Assembly (NCBI RefSeq): GCF_000721705.1 | Contig: NZ_JOJL01000003.1 | Location: 1 to 64,000, forward strand | Source of the DNA: Actinoplanes subtropicus | GTDB lineage: Bacteria > Actinomycetota > Actinomycetes > Mycobacteriales > Micromonosporaceae | Length of the DNA stretch: 64,000 nucleotides | Direction of reading: 5' to 3' | Shown here: in pieces, positions 40,625 to 50,327 of the stretch | Layout of the letters: each line of letters begins with the position of its first letter | How positions within the stretch are numbered: position 1 is the stretch's first letter | The notes under the pieces: model-generated | The model's database searches: none | The model's input: only the letters and a program-made list of their open reading frames with translations | Told to the model about the DNA's origin: nothing | Made by a program: the position numbers and the translations under genes

Positions 40625-41983
40625 TCACGCCTCAGCGGCGACCAGCCCGATGCCCGGTGCGATCGGCTTGAGCCGCTTCCCGGCGAAGAGCATGAGGCTG
40701 AGCAGGCTGGCGAGGATGGCCAGCGCGCCGGCGCCGTACCAGGCCGCGTTGTACGTGCCCAACTGGTCGCGCAGCAGGCCGGCCGCGCTGGCCGCGATCG
40801 CCGCGCCGAACTGGTGCGAGGCGAACACCCAGCCGAAGACGACCGGGCCGCTGGCGCCGAAGTACTCCCGGCACAGGGTGACCGTCGGCGGCACGGTGGC
40901 CACCCAGTCGAGCCCGTAGAAGAGGATGAAGACGACCATGCTCGGATGCGCGCTCGCCGCGAACAGCGACGGCAGCACCAGCAGCGACAGCCCGCGGCCG
41001 AAGTAGTAGACGCCCAGCAGCACCCGGCTGTCGACCCGGTCGGTGAGCCAGCCGGAGACGATCGTGCCGGCGATGTCGAACAGGCCGACCAGGGCGAGCA
41101 GGCTCGCGGCGGTGGTCTCCGGCATGCCGTGGTCGTGCGCGGCCGGGATGAAGTGGGTGCCGACCAGGCCGTTGGTGGTCGCGCCGCAGATCGCGAAGCC
41201 GCCGGCCAGCAGCCAGAACGGCCGGGTGCGGGCGGCCTGGCCGAGCGCGCGGACGGCGGTACGGGCGGCGCCGGCGGGAGCGATCGGCTTGGGCTCCTCG
41301 TACTCGCCGCCGTACGGGCCGAGGCCGATCTCCGCGGGGTGGTCGCGCAGCTTCCACCCGACCAGCGGCACCACGAGCAGGGCCACGCCGGCCACGGTCA
41401 GCGCCGCGAACCGCCAGCCCTGGTGCTCGGTGAGGGTGGCCAGCACCGGCAGGAAGATCAGGTTGCCGGCCGCGCCGCCGGCCGTCAGCACGCCGGTGAC
41501 CAGGCCGCGGTGCTTGACGAACCAGCGGTTGGTGACGACCGCCACGAAGCCGAGCGCCATCGAGCCGGTGCCGAGCCCGACCAGCACGCCCCAGCAGAGG
41601 AGCAGCTGCCAGCTCTGCCGCATGAAGACAGTGAGCCCGGAGCCGGCCGAGACCAGCAGCAGCGCGCCCATCACCACCCGGCGGATGCCGAACCGCTCCA
41701 TCAGCGCGGCGGCGAACGGCGCGGTCAGGCCGTAGAGCAGCAGGTTGACCGAGACGGCCGCCGAGATCGTGCCGAGCGACCAGCCGAACTCGTCGTGCAG
41801 CGGGCGGAGCATGACCGAGGGCGTCGCCCGGAAGCCGGCGGCGCCGACCAGCGCGACGAAGGCGACGACCGCGACGAACCAGGCCGGATGGATCTTGTAC
41901 GTCTTCTGCACGACTCCATGGTCGGTGGCCGCGACCGATCGGACGAGTGGCCGGGAGGCCATCCTGCGCAAGAATTGGGCCAT
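40625..41983 (-). CDS. MFS transporter (OFA/monocarboxylate type)
   Basis: A 452-residue twelve-helix transporter. The family loop between helices 2 and 3 (ERFGIRRVVMG) and RWFVKHRGLVTGVLTAGGAA are typical of oxalate/formate and monocarboxylate antiporters, so an organic-acid substrate is likely but not proven. GAGGGACC precedes the ATG at 41983; starts at 41962 or the GTG at 41911, closer to the first helix (IHPAWFVAVVAFVALVGA), are possible. The start codon overlaps the start of the divergent GlxA-type regulator within CCATGG. Its stop is 33 bases from the fxsT start. Confidence 0.85.
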   Translation of the reverse strand: MAQFLRRMASRPLVRSVAATDHGVVQKTYKIHPAWFVAVVAFVALVGAAGFRATPSVMLRPLHDEFGWSLGTISAAVSVNLLLYGLTAPFAAALMERFGIRRVVMGALLLVSAGSGLTVFMRQSWQLLLCWGVLVGLGTGSMALGFVAVVTNRWFVKHRGLVTGVLTAGGAAGNLIFLPVLATLTEHQGWRFAALTVAGVALLVVPLVGWKLRDHPAEIGLGPYGGEYEEPKPIAPAGAARTAVRALGQAARTRPFWLLAGGFAICGATTNGLVGTHFIPAAHDHGMPETTAASLLALVGLFDIAGTIVSGWLTDRVDSRVLLGVYYFGRGLSLLVLPSLFAASAHPSMVVFILFYGLDWVATVPPTVTLCREYFGASGPVVFGWVFASHQFGAAIAASAAGLLRDQLGTYNAAWYGAGALAILASLLSLMLFAGKRLKPIAPGIGLVAAEA

Positions 41984-42971
41984 GGTCCCTCACAAGATCG
42001 CGGTAATGGCCCTGGACCACGTCGTCGGTTACGACCTCGGCACTCCGCCGCAGGTCTTCAACGCCGCCCGCAAATCAGATCAAGACCGGTTCTATGACGT
42101 ACGGGTGTGCAGCGCCGGCCCGATCCGCAGCACGGCCGGGTTCACGGTGATCCCCGACTACGGGCTCGACGAGCTGGCCACCGCCGACACCGTCCTGGTC
42201 CCGGGGATCGGCGCGGGCGGCCCGGTCACCGACGGCACCATCCCGCCCGAGCCCAGAGAGGCGCTGCTCGCCGCCGCCGCACGCGGCGCCCGGATCGTCT
42301 CGATCTGCACCGGCGCCTCGGTGCTGGCCGCGGCCGGCCTGCTCGACGGCCGTACCGCCGCAACCCACTGGGCCTGGGCCCGCCGCATCTCCGGGCTGTA
42401 CCCGCGGGTGAACTGGAACTTCGACGTGCTGTTCGTGGACGACGGCGACATCCTCACCTCGGCCGGGGTCGGCGCCGGCGTCGACCTCTGCCTGCACATC
42501 GTGCGCAACGACCACGGCGCCGAGACGGCCAACCGGGCGGCCCGCCGCTGCGTGGTGCCCGCGGTCCGGCAGGGCGGCCAGGCGCAGTACATCGAGCGGC
42601 CGGTGCCGCCGGTCGCCGGGGCGGGCACCGAGCCGACCCGGGCCTGGGCGCTGGACCGGCTGGCCGAGCCGGTCAGCCTCGAGGAGATGGCGGCGCACGC
42701 GCGGATGAGCGTACGGACCTTCACGCGGCGGTTCCGGGACGAGACCGGGCTGAGCCCGCGGCAGTGGCTGCTGCGCCAGCGGGTCGTGCACGCTCAACTT
42801 CTGCTCGAGTCTACCGATCTAGGGGTCGAGACGGTGGCCCGGCGGTCGGGACTGGGCAGCGCCACGGCGCTACGGCAGCACCTGCAGGCCTCGATCGGCG
42901 TGGCGCCCAGCGCGTACCGGCGGATCTTCCGGGAATCGGCATTCCGGCATCCCGTGCAATCTGCTTCATAG
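41982..42971 (+). CDS. GlxA-type AraC regulator with DJ-1/PfpI domain
   Basis: A 329-residue regulator: an N-terminal DJ-1/PfpI-like amidotransferase-fold sensor (about 1-190) with the nucleophile-elbow sequence VSICTGASVLAAAG, and a C-terminal AraC domain (about 225-320) with VSLEEMAAHARMSVRTFTRR and a second helix-turn-helix around VETVARRSGLGSATALRQ. The sensor probably binds a small metabolite without catalysis. It is divergent from the MFS transporter and probably controls it. AAGAAT lies 6 bases before the ATG. Confidence 0.87.
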   Translation: MVPHKIAVMALDHVVGYDLGTPPQVFNAARKSDQDRFYDVRVCSAGPIRSTAGFTVIPDYGLDELATADTVLVPGIGAGGPVTDGTIPPEPREALLAAAARGARIVSICTGASVLAAAGLLDGRTAATHWAWARRISGLYPRVNWNFDVLFVDDGDILTSAGVGAGVDLCLHIVRNDHGAETANRAARRCVVPAVRQGGQAQYIERPVPPVAGAGTEPTRAWALDRLAEPVSLEEMAAHARMSVRTFTRRFRDETGLSPRQWLLRQRVVHAQLLLESTDLGVETVARRSGLGSATALRQHLQASIGVAPSAYRRIFRESAFRHPVQSAS

Positions 42972-43010
42972 GGTCTCAGCTCGGACGCGCGACGTCCGAT
43001 CATTCCGGGC

Positions 43011-44678
43011 GTGGACCAGACCTTCCGCCCCCTGCTCGACGCGCTGAAGCAGATCGGTGTCGATCCGCGCGCCGTGGACGCGGCCGCGGACGAGGCCCAG
43101 CACAGCGGCCGCTCGGTGCGTGCTGTCCTGATCAACGACCAGGTCGTCACCGAGGAGCAGCTCACCGAGGCGGCCGCCCAGGCCTTCGGCATCAACACCC
43201 TCGACCTGGTCACTTTCACCCCCGAACCGGCGGCGCTCAAGCGCATCCCGCTGGCGGTGGTGCTGCGCCACCGGGTCCTCGGCCTATCCCTCTCCGACGG
43301 CGAGCTGGTGGTCGGCGTGACCGACCCGGGCGACGTGGTGGCGCTCGACGACGTCCGCGCGGCCACCGGCCTGACCGTACGCCCGGTCGTGGTGGCCCGC
43401 AGCGAGGTCCGCCGGATCATCGAGAAGCTCCAGCGCGAGTCCAGCGACCTGGCCGACCTCGTCGACGACGACCAGGACGACCAGGTCGGGATGACCGCCC
43501 AGGCCACCAGCGTCGACGACGCGCCGATCGTGCGATACGTCAACAACCTGATCGAGCAGGCGGTCCAGAACCGCGCCTCCGACCTGCACCTCGAGCCGAC
43601 CGAGGACGACATGCGGGTCCGCTACCGGATCGACGGCGTGCTGCACGAGGTCGACCTGGTGCCGCGGGGCGTGATGGCGGCGCTGACCTCCCGCATCAAG
43701 ATCATGTCCGGGGTCGACATCACCGAGAAGCGGGTGCCGCAGAACGGCCGGATCACCGCGATGATCCGGGACCGCACGGTCGACCTGCGGACCGCGACGC
43801 TGCCCACCGTCTGGGGCGAGAAGATCGTCCTGCGGGTGCTCGACACCGGCGGCATCGACCTCGACATGAACAAGCTCGGCTTCGCCCAGCACAACCTCGA
43901 CCGGTTCGCCGAGTCGTTCTCCAAGCCGCACGGCATGGTGCTGGTCACCGGGCCGACCGGCTCGGGCAAGTCGACCACGCTCTACGCCACGCTGGGCCGG
44001 ATCAGCAAGCCGGAGATCAACGTGATCACCGTCGAGGACCCGGTCGAGTACCGGCTGCGCGGGATCAACCAGGTGCAGGTCAACGCGAAGGCCGGGCTGA
44101 CCTTCGCGGCCGTGCTGCCGGCCATCCTGCGGTCCGACCCGGACGTGGTGCTGATCGGTGAGATCCGGGACGGCAACACCGCGCAGATCGCGGTCGAGGC
44201 CTCGCTCACCGGCCACCTCGTGCTCTCCACGCTGCACACCAACGACGCGCCCGGCGCGGTCACCCGGCTCACCGAGATGGGGATCGAGCCGTTCCTGGTC
44301 GGGTCGTCGCTGGACTGCGTGCTCGCCCAGCGGCTCTCCCGGCGGCTGTGCGACTGGTGCAAGGAGGCGTACCGGCCGACCGAGGAGGAGCTGGTCGGCG
44401 CCCGCTGGCCGTTCGAGGACCTGGCCGTGCCGGAGGTGCTGTACCGGCCGGTGGGCTGCCGGAACTGCGCGAACACCGGCTACCGCGGCCGGCTCGCGAT
44501 CCACGAGGTCATGCCGATCTCGCCGGAGATCGAGTCGCTGACCATCCGGCGGGCCTCGGCGAGCGAGATCCGCGAGGTGGCACTCGACCAGGGCATGTAC
44601 GAGCTGCGGTCGGACGGGCTGGCCAAGGCGGCCGGCGGGCTCACCTCGGTGCGCGAGGTCTCCCGCGTAGCGATTTGA
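43011..44678 (+). CDS. pilB: Type IV pilus extension ATPase PilB
   Basis: A 555-residue GspE/PilB-family hexameric ATPase that powers pilus assembly at the cytoplasmic membrane. An N-terminal MshEN domain (about 1-150), a possible c-di-GMP site in this family, precedes the ATPase core: Walker A GPTGSGKS (314-321), HTNDAPGAV His box and the tetracysteine zinc motif C447-x2-C450 with C483-x2-C486. It heads the pil cluster, about 110 bases before pilT. GTG start at 43011. Confidence 0.93.
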   Translation: MDQTFRPLLDALKQIGVDPRAVDAAADEAQHSGRSVRAVLINDQVVTEEQLTEAAAQAFGINTLDLVTFTPEPAALKRIPLAVVLRHRVLGLSLSDGELVVGVTDPGDVVALDDVRAATGLTVRPVVVARSEVRRIIEKLQRESSDLADLVDDDQDDQVGMTAQATSVDDAPIVRYVNNLIEQAVQNRASDLHLEPTEDDMRVRYRIDGVLHEVDLVPRGVMAALTSRIKIMSGVDITEKRVPQNGRITAMIRDRTVDLRTATLPTVWGEKIVLRVLDTGGIDLDMNKLGFAQHNLDRFAESFSKPHGMVLVTGPTGSGKSTTLYATLGRISKPEINVITVEDPVEYRLRGINQVQVNAKAGLTFAAVLPAILRSDPDVVLIGEIRDGNTAQIAVEASLTGHLVLSTLHTNDAPGAVTRLTEMGIEPFLVGSSLDCVLAQRLSRRLCDWCKEAYRPTEEELVGARWPFEDLAVPEVLYRPVGCRNCANTGYRGRLAIHEVMPISPEIESLTIRRASASEIREVALDQGMYELRSDGLAKAAGGLTSVREVSRVAI

Positions 44679-44789
44679 GCACTCTACCCGATTTTTCAAG
44701 CTATTCCGGTAAATCAGCGGAATAGCTGCTAAGGGCACTCGATCGGGTGCCGAATACAGATGGCGTCATGACCCGCGAAGGGGTTGCCG

Positions 44790-45914
44790 ATGTACACGAC
44801 CGACCAGATGGTGCCGCACCAGGCCGCCCCCGCCCCGGCGAGCGGCGACCTCGGCGTGCTCAACCAGATGCTCGTGACGCTCGTCGAGTCGCGCGGCTCC
44901 GACCTGCACCTGACCGTCGGCACCCCGCCGATGATCCGGGTGAACGGCTCGCTGCGCCCGCTGCCCGGGTACGGCAACCTCAACTCGGCCGACACCGCGC
45001 TGCTGGCCCGGGCCGCGGTGTCCGAGGAACAGTGGGAGACCTTCCAGGACCGCCAGGAGCTGGACTTCGCGCACAGCATCGTGGGCGTCTCCCGGTTCCG
45101 CGGCAACCTCTACGTGCAGCGCAACTCGTGCGGCGCGGTCTTCCGGGCGATCCCGCACGAGATCAAGGCGCTCGAGGAACTGGGCATGCCGTCCTCGGTG
45201 TCCCGCTTCGCGAACCTGCCCCGCGGTCTCGTCCTGGTCACCGGCCCCACCGGTTCCGGCAAGACCACCACGCTCGCCTCGATCCTCGACCTCGCGAACC
45301 GCAGCCGCGCCTCGCACATCATCACCATCGAGGACCCGATCGAGTTCCTGCACCCGCACAAGCGCAGCGTGGTCAACCAGCGCGAGGTCGGCTCGGACAC
45401 CGAGGACTTCGCGGCCGCGCTCAAGCACGCGCTGCGGCAGGACCCGGACATCATCCTGGTCGGCGAGCTGCGCGACCTGGAGACCACGGCGACCGCGCTG
45501 ACCGCGGCCGAGACCGGTCACCTGGTGCTGGCCACCCTGCACACGCAGAGCGCCACCCAGACCATCGACCGGGTCATCGACATCTTCCCCCCGCACCAGC
45601 AGTTGCAGATCCGTGCCCAGCTGGCCGCGTCGCTGCAGGGCGTCGTCACCCAGGCGCTGGCGCCGCGCGCGGACGGCAAGGGCCGGGTGGTGGTCTCCGA
45701 GATCCTGACCGCCACCCCGGCCATCCGCAGCCTCATCCGCGAGGGCAAGTCGCACCAGATTCCCTCGTTCATGCAGGCCGGCGGCTCCGACGGCATGCTC
45801 GCCTTCGACCAGGACCTGGCCGAGAAGGTGCGCGAGGGCCTGGTCACGCTCCAGGTCGCGCTCGAGCTGTGCCACTCGCAGGAAGAGCTCAAGCGATTGA
45901 TCGGCCGGATGTGA
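44790..45914 (+). CDS. pilT: Type IV pilus retraction ATPase PilT
   Basis: A 374-residue PilT-family ATPase that depolymerises the pilus and drives twitching or DNA uptake. Walker A is GPTGSGKT (152-159); TIEDPIEFLH, the Asp box GELRD and the His box LATLHTQSATQTIDRVID are intact. The ATG at 44790 has AAGGGG 6 bases upstream. It ends with a TGA that overlaps the region of the pilC start, and pilC follows at once. Confidence 0.93.
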   Translation: MYTTDQMVPHQAAPAPASGDLGVLNQMLVTLVESRGSDLHLTVGTPPMIRVNGSLRPLPGYGNLNSADTALLARAAVSEEQWETFQDRQELDFAHSIVGVSRFRGNLYVQRNSCGAVFRAIPHEIKALEELGMPSSVSRFANLPRGLVLVTGPTGSGKTTTLASILDLANRSRASHIITIEDPIEFLHPHKRSVVNQREVGSDTEDFAAALKHALRQDPDIILVGELRDLETTATALTAAETGHLVLATLHTQSATQTIDRVIDIFPPHQQLQIRAQLAASLQGVVTQALAPRADGKGRVVVSEILTATPAIRSLIREGKSHQIPSFMQAGGSDGMLAFDQDLAEKVREGLVTLQVALELCHSQEELKRLIGRM

Positions 45915-45918
45915 TGCC

Positions 45919-47151
45919 ATGCCCATGACCAAGACGTTCCACTACAACAGCATCGACGCCAACGGCCGCAAGACGAAGGGCACCGTCGAGGCGCCCAACG
46001 AGATCGCGGCGACGAACATGCTGCGGCAGCGCGGCGAGGTGCCGCTCGAGGTGACGGCGGCCGGCCAGGGCCTCAACAGGGATCTGAAGATCCCGGGGCT
46101 GGGCGGCCGGACCAAGACGAAGGACCTGGCGATCTTCGCCCGGCAGTTCGCCACCATGACCTCGTCCGGCATGACGCTGCTGCGCTCGCTCGCGATCATG
46201 GAGGAGCAGACCTCGGTCGCCTCGCTGAAGGCGGCGATCGGCGAGACCCGGTCGGACGTGGCGGGCGGCATCTCGCTGTCGACCGCGATGGCCAAGCACG
46301 ACAAGATCTTCCCGCGCCTGATGATCGCGATGATCCGGGCCGGCGAGACCGGCGGCATGATCGACCGGGCGCTCGAGCAGATCGCCGAGAGCCTGGAGAA
46401 GGACACCGCGCTCCGCGGCAAGATCAAGAGTGCGCTCACCTACCCCGCGATCGTGCTGTGCTTCACGTTCGTCCTGATCGCGGCGGTGTTGATCTTTATC
46501 GTCCCGATCTTCGAGGCGATGTTCAAGAGCCTCGGCGGCCAACTGCCGGCGATCACCCAGTTCCTGGTCGACGCCAGCCACAACATGTGGTGGATCGGCC
46601 CGCTGGTGCTGATCGTCGGGATCGGCGGCTCGATCGGCTACAAGCGGCAGGTCCGGGCGAACGCCGAGTTCCGGCTCGCCGTGGACAAGCTCAAGATCCG
46701 CATGCCGGTGTTCGGCTCGCTGTTCCAGAAGCTGGCGATCAGCCGGTTCTCGCGCAACCTCGGCCTGCTGCTGAACGTCGGCGTACCGGTCATGCAGGCA
46801 CTCGCGGTGGTCGGCGAGACCACCGGCAACGAGGTCATCAACATCGCGATGAAGGACGTCCAAGGGGCCGTACGGGACGGCCAGCCCATGTCGTCCGCCA
46901 TGCGGCACCACAAGATCTTCCCCGAGATGGTCACCCAAATGATCGAAGTGGGGGAAGAAAGCGGTCAGATCAGTCAGATGCTCGACAAGGTTGCCGATTT
47001 CTATGACAGAGAGGTCGACTCCGCCGCCGAGTCGCTGACCGCCTCCATCGAGCCGATCATGGTGCTCGTGATGGGAGCCGTGGTCGGCGGCATGGTGATC
47101 TGTCTCTACCTCCCGATGTTCACCATTTATCAGAACATCCAGAGCAACTGA
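45919..47151 (+). CDS. pilC: Type IV pilus platform protein PilC
   Basis: A 410-residue GspF/PilC membrane platform protein. Two homologous T2SSF domains (about 70-195 and 275-400) flank membrane helices near 170-195 and 215-240, with a third near the C-terminus (VLVMGAVVGGMVICLYLPMF). Conserved FARQFATMTSSGMTLLRSL and GGMIDRALEQIAE mark the family. It connects the motor ATPases to the growing pilus. Start at 45919 or 45925. Confidence 0.93.
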   Translation: MPMTKTFHYNSIDANGRKTKGTVEAPNEIAATNMLRQRGEVPLEVTAAGQGLNRDLKIPGLGGRTKTKDLAIFARQFATMTSSGMTLLRSLAIMEEQTSVASLKAAIGETRSDVAGGISLSTAMAKHDKIFPRLMIAMIRAGETGGMIDRALEQIAESLEKDTALRGKIKSALTYPAIVLCFTFVLIAAVLIFIVPIFEAMFKSLGGQLPAITQFLVDASHNMWWIGPLVLIVGIGGSIGYKRQVRANAEFRLAVDKLKIRMPVFGSLFQKLAISRFSRNLGLLLNVGVPVMQALAVVGETTGNEVINIAMKDVQGAVRDGQPMSSAMRHHKIFPEMVTQMIEVGEESGQISQMLDKVADFYDREVDSAAESLTASIEPIMVLVMGAVVGGMVICLYLPMFTIYQNIQSN

Positions 47152-47202
47152 ATCGCAGTCCCGTCCCGCCCCACCCCCACACACGCCACGGAGGCATGCT
47201 CC

Positions 47203-47700
47203 ATGCACGAGACCATCAACCGCCTGCGCAACAAGAAGGGCGACGAGGGCTTCACCCTCATCGAGCTCCTCGTTGTCGTCGTCATCATCGGCGTCCTGGT
47301 CGCGATCGCGGTCCCGGTCTACCTGAACTACCGCAAGGGCGCGGCGGACAAGTCGGCTCAGTCCGACGTTCGCGGCGCGGTCAGCGCGGTGGAGCAGTTC
47401 TACACCGACAACAACAACACCTACCCGATCTCCGTGGACGGCGTGAACGGCACCACCACCCTCTCCGGTGTCCCCACCGCCACCTCGCTCGGCCTGATGC
47501 TGGCCACCGGCGGCACCGCCACCCAGACGATCACGCTGTCCGACAAGACCCAGCTCGGCTACGTGAACAACGGTTCGAGCTACGTGCTCTGCGGTAACAA
47601 CACCGGCGGCAGCGGCAAGTGGTACTTCTACGACAGCTCGGTCGGCGGCTCGGTCAAGGCAAGCACCAAGACGGTCACCACCCTCTCCTCCTGCTCCTGA
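47203..47700 (+). CDS. pilA: Type IV major pilin
   Basis: A 165-residue prepilin. The leader (16 residues) ends at the prepilin cleavage site G-FTLIEL, followed by the hydrophobic helix LLVVVVIIGVLVAIAVPVYL with Glu5 conserved. The globular part (about 55-165) has the alpha-beta order of pilins and two cysteines (C149 and C164) that may form the C-terminal disulfide loop. GGAGG lies 8 bases before the ATG. It is the only pilin in the cluster; minor pilins must lie elsewhere or be absent. Confidence 0.92.
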   Translation: MHETINRLRNKKGDEGFTLIELLVVVVIIGVLVAIAVPVYLNYRKGAADKSAQSDVRGAVSAVEQFYTDNNNTYPISVDGVNGTTTLSGVPTATSLGLMLATGGTATQTITLSDKTQLGYVNNGSSYVLCGNNTGGSGKWYFYDSSVGGSVKASTKTVTTLSSCS

Positions 47701-47707
47701 TCCACCA

Positions 47708-47735
47708 CGGCGGCGTCGCGCTCACGGCGCCGCCG
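47708..47735 (+). other. GC hairpin between pilA and pilD
   Basis: CGGCGGCG (47708-47715) pairs with CGCCGCCG (47728-47735) around a 12-base loop just after the pilA stop. There is no U-run, so it may stabilise the pilA mRNA end or weaken read-through into pilD. Confidence 0.45.
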
Positions 47736-47773
47736 CACCACATCCCCACCGACGAGGCCGAGGAGGTCCGGAC

Positions 47774-48562
47774 GTGCCGCAGTCGCTCCTGCTCGGCTTC
47801 GCCGGCCTGCTCGGCCTCGCCGTCGGTTCGTTCCTGAACGTCGTGATCTACCGGGTCCCCCGCGACGAGTCGCTGGTCCGGCCCGGCTCACACTGCCCGC
47901 ACTGTGGCAACGCGGTGCGCAACCGGCACAACATCCCGGTGTTCGGCTGGCTGCTGCTGCGCGGCAAGTGCGCCGACTGCCAGGCCCCGATCAGCCCGCG
48001 TTACCCGCTGGTCGAGGCCGGCACCGCGGCGCTGTTCGTCGCGGTCGCCGCGAAGTTCGGCTTCTCCTGGGAGCTGCCCGCCTATCTCTACCTGGCCGCA
48101 GTGGCGGTCGCGCTGGCCGCGATCGACCTCGACGTGATGCGGCTACCAGACAAGATCGTTTTCCCGTCGTACGCGGTCGCCCCGCTCCTGCTGCTGCCCG
48201 CCGTGATCGCCGAGCACAGCTGGCACGCCGCGGTCCGCGGCCTGGCCGCCGCCGCGCTGCTCTACGCCGGCTACTGGATCCTCGCCGCGCTGCCCAAGGG
48301 CATGGGCGGCGGCGACGTGAAGCTCGCCCCGCTGCTCGGCTTCTACCTGGGCTGGCTCGGCTGGAGCTCGGTGCTGGTCGGCGCGTTCGCCGGGTTCCTG
48401 CTCGGCGGCGTGGCCGGCGTCGCGCTGATGTCCGCGCGGGTCGCCACCCGCAAGAGTCGCATCCCGTTCGGCCCGTTCATGCTCGCCGGCGTCTTCCTCG
48501 CGGTGTTCGCGGCGGCGCCGATCGCGGACTGGTACACGGGCCTGCTGGTCCCCACCGCCTGA
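47774..48562 (+). CDS. pilD: Prepilin peptidase
   Basis: A 262-residue aspartic peptidase (family A24) that cleaves and can N-methylate prepilins at the membrane. The cytoplasmic zinc loop CPHCG...CADCQ is complete, and the catalytic Asp pair is in AAIDLDVMRLPD and GMGGGDVKL. About seven to eight hydrophobic segments follow. GAGGAGG precedes the GTG at 47774. Confidence 0.92.
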   Translation: MPQSLLLGFAGLLGLAVGSFLNVVIYRVPRDESLVRPGSHCPHCGNAVRNRHNIPVFGWLLLRGKCADCQAPISPRYPLVEAGTAALFVAVAAKFGFSWELPAYLYLAAVAVALAAIDLDVMRLPDKIVFPSYAVAPLLLLPAVIAEHSWHAAVRGLAAAALLYAGYWILAALPKGMGGGDVKLAPLLGFYLGWLGWSSVLVGAFAGFLLGGVAGVALMSARVATRKSRIPFGPFMLAGVFLAVFAAAPIADWYTGLLVPTA

Positions 48563-48609
48563 CCGCCTGAACTCCCGCTCCCCACCGCCTGAACGAAGGG
48601 ATTCACCAG

Positions 48610-49635
48610 ATGGCTGGCGTCGTCCCGATCGGGCTGGACATCGGCTCGTCCTCGATCCGCGCCGTCGAGGTGCGCCGGAGCAAGGACGGCTACGCGCTGA
48701 GCAACTTCGGCCAGATCGCGTTGCCGCCGGGCACCGTGATCGGCGGGGTCGTCCAGGACCCGGTCCAGGTCACCAGCCTGATCAAGCAGCTCTGGGCGGG
48801 CTGCAAGTTCGGCACCAAGCACGTCAGCATCGGGGTCACCCATCCCCAGCTGGTGGTACGCGAGATGTCGGTGGCCAACCTGCCCGCCAAGGAGCTGCGC
48901 CAGGCGCTGCCGTTCCAGGTCAAGGACGCGCTGCCGCTGGCGGTGGAGAAGGCGGTGCTCGACTTCTACCCGCTCGAGGAACCGGGCAGCAACCCGACCG
49001 TCCGCGGCCTGCTGATCGCCATGCCCAAGGAGGCCGTGCTGACCGCGGTCGAGGCCGCGCAGAAGGCCGGCCTGCACGTCGAGTCCGTCGACCTGGCCTC
49101 GTTCGCCCTGCTGCGCGCCGCCTCCCGGCTGGACGCCCAGGTCGAGGCGATCGTCGACATCGGCTCGGACGTCACCAGCGTGATCGTGCACGCCGACGGC
49201 GAGCCGCTGATCGTCCGGACCGTGCCGCGCGGCGGCGCCGAGATCACCGCCGCCATCGCCAACCGGCTGGGCGTGCCGCCGCACGAGGCCGAGGGCATCA
49301 AGTGCCATTACGGCCTGCACGGCGACGGCACCGCGGAAACCGTCGAGGCCGCGACCGAAGCGGTCCGCCCGCTCGCCAGCGAGTTGCGCAGCTCCTTCAC
49401 CTATCTGGCGTCGGGCGAACGACAGAAGCAGGTGACCCGGCTCGCGCTCTGCGGCGGCAGCGCGCTGATGCCCGGCCTCGCCGAGCACCTCCAGCGGCAG
49501 CTGGGCATCACCGTGATGTACGCCGACAGCGCCAGCCGGCTGCGCGACACCCGCAAGGGCCGCGAGCGCGGGTTCGAAAGCTTCGTGCCCTCGGCCGCGG
49601 TGTCGATCGGCCTGACCCTGGGAGCGGCTGCCTGA
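48610..49635 (+). CDS. pilM: Type IV pilus assembly protein PilM
   Basis: A 341-residue actin-like ATPase-fold protein that anchors PilN on the inner side of the membrane. IGLDIGSSSIRAVEV begins the fold, IVDIGSDVTSVIV is the second phosphate site and LALCGGSALMPGLAEHL the adenosine region. GAAGGG precedes the ATG. Its stop overlaps the pilN start (TGATG). Confidence 0.92.
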   Translation: MAGVVPIGLDIGSSSIRAVEVRRSKDGYALSNFGQIALPPGTVIGGVVQDPVQVTSLIKQLWAGCKFGTKHVSIGVTHPQLVVREMSVANLPAKELRQALPFQVKDALPLAVEKAVLDFYPLEEPGSNPTVRGLLIAMPKEAVLTAVEAAQKAGLHVESVDLASFALLRAASRLDAQVEAIVDIGSDVTSVIVHADGEPLIVRTVPRGGAEITAAIANRLGVPPHEAEGIKCHYGLHGDGTAETVEAATEAVRPLASELRSSFTYLASGERQKQVTRLALCGGSALMPGLAEHLQRQLGITVMYADSASRLRDTRKGRERGFESFVPSAAVSIGLTLGAAA

Positions 49636-50327
49636 TGAGTACGAGCACCACGGCCCTGATGCCGCTCGACCCGGCCCTGTCCCCCGAACACATCAACCGG
49701 ATCCTGCCGATCCGCACCAACCTGCTGCCCCCGGAGATCACGGCCGGCCGGAACGCCCGCCGCACCCGGATCGTGCTGGCCGGCGCGGTGGTCCTGGTCG
49801 TGCTGCTGACCGGCGGCTGGTACGTCCAGGCCGACAAGCAGCGCGATCAGGCGACCAAGGACCTCGCCGTGGTCACCGGAAAGGTCGACGACGTCCGCCG
49901 GGACACCAAGGCACCGGACCTCACCAGGGTCACCGACACCATCACGCAGCGCGACGCGATCGCCGCCGACCTCAAGACCGCGATGAAGCAGGACCTGCCC
50001 TGGCAGACGCTGCTCGACTCGCTGCGCGCGACCGCCGCCAAGAAGGACACGACCCTCACCACGATGGTCGCCTCGCTGACCGCCGACACCGGCGGCAAGA
50101 CGGCGGCCTCGGACACCGTCGGCACGCTGACGCTGACCGGCACCGCGCGGGACAAGCCGACCATCGCCGGATTCGTCGACGCGGTCGCGAAGGTGACCGG
50201 CGTGACCGACGTCTACCTCAACTCGGCGAGCCAGCAGGCGGACATGTGGGATTTCACGCTCACCGCGAGTATCGAGGCCAGCTACTTGTGCGGCCGGTAC
50301 AGCGCCAAGACGTGCGGAGGTAAGTGA
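49635..50327 (+). CDS. pilN: Type IV pilus assembly protein PilN
   Basis: A 230-residue protein with the conserved PilN start region INLLP-like (RTNLLPPEI), one membrane helix (about 48-66), a coiled coil and a ferredoxin-like periplasmic domain. It bridges PilM and PilO. Two cysteines near the C-terminus (CGRYSAKTCGG) are unusual and may form a disulfide. Its stop overlaps the pilO ATG (TGATG). Confidence 0.85.
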   Translation: MSTSTTALMPLDPALSPEHINRILPIRTNLLPPEITAGRNARRTRIVLAGAVVLVVLLTGGWYVQADKQRDQATKDLAVVTGKVDDVRRDTKAPDLTRVTDTITQRDAIAADLKTAMKQDLPWQTLLDSLRATAAKKDTTLTTMVASLTADTGGKTAASDTVGTLTLTGTARDKPTIAGFVDAVAKVTGVTDVYLNSASQQADMWDFTLTASIEASYLCGRYSAKTCGGK

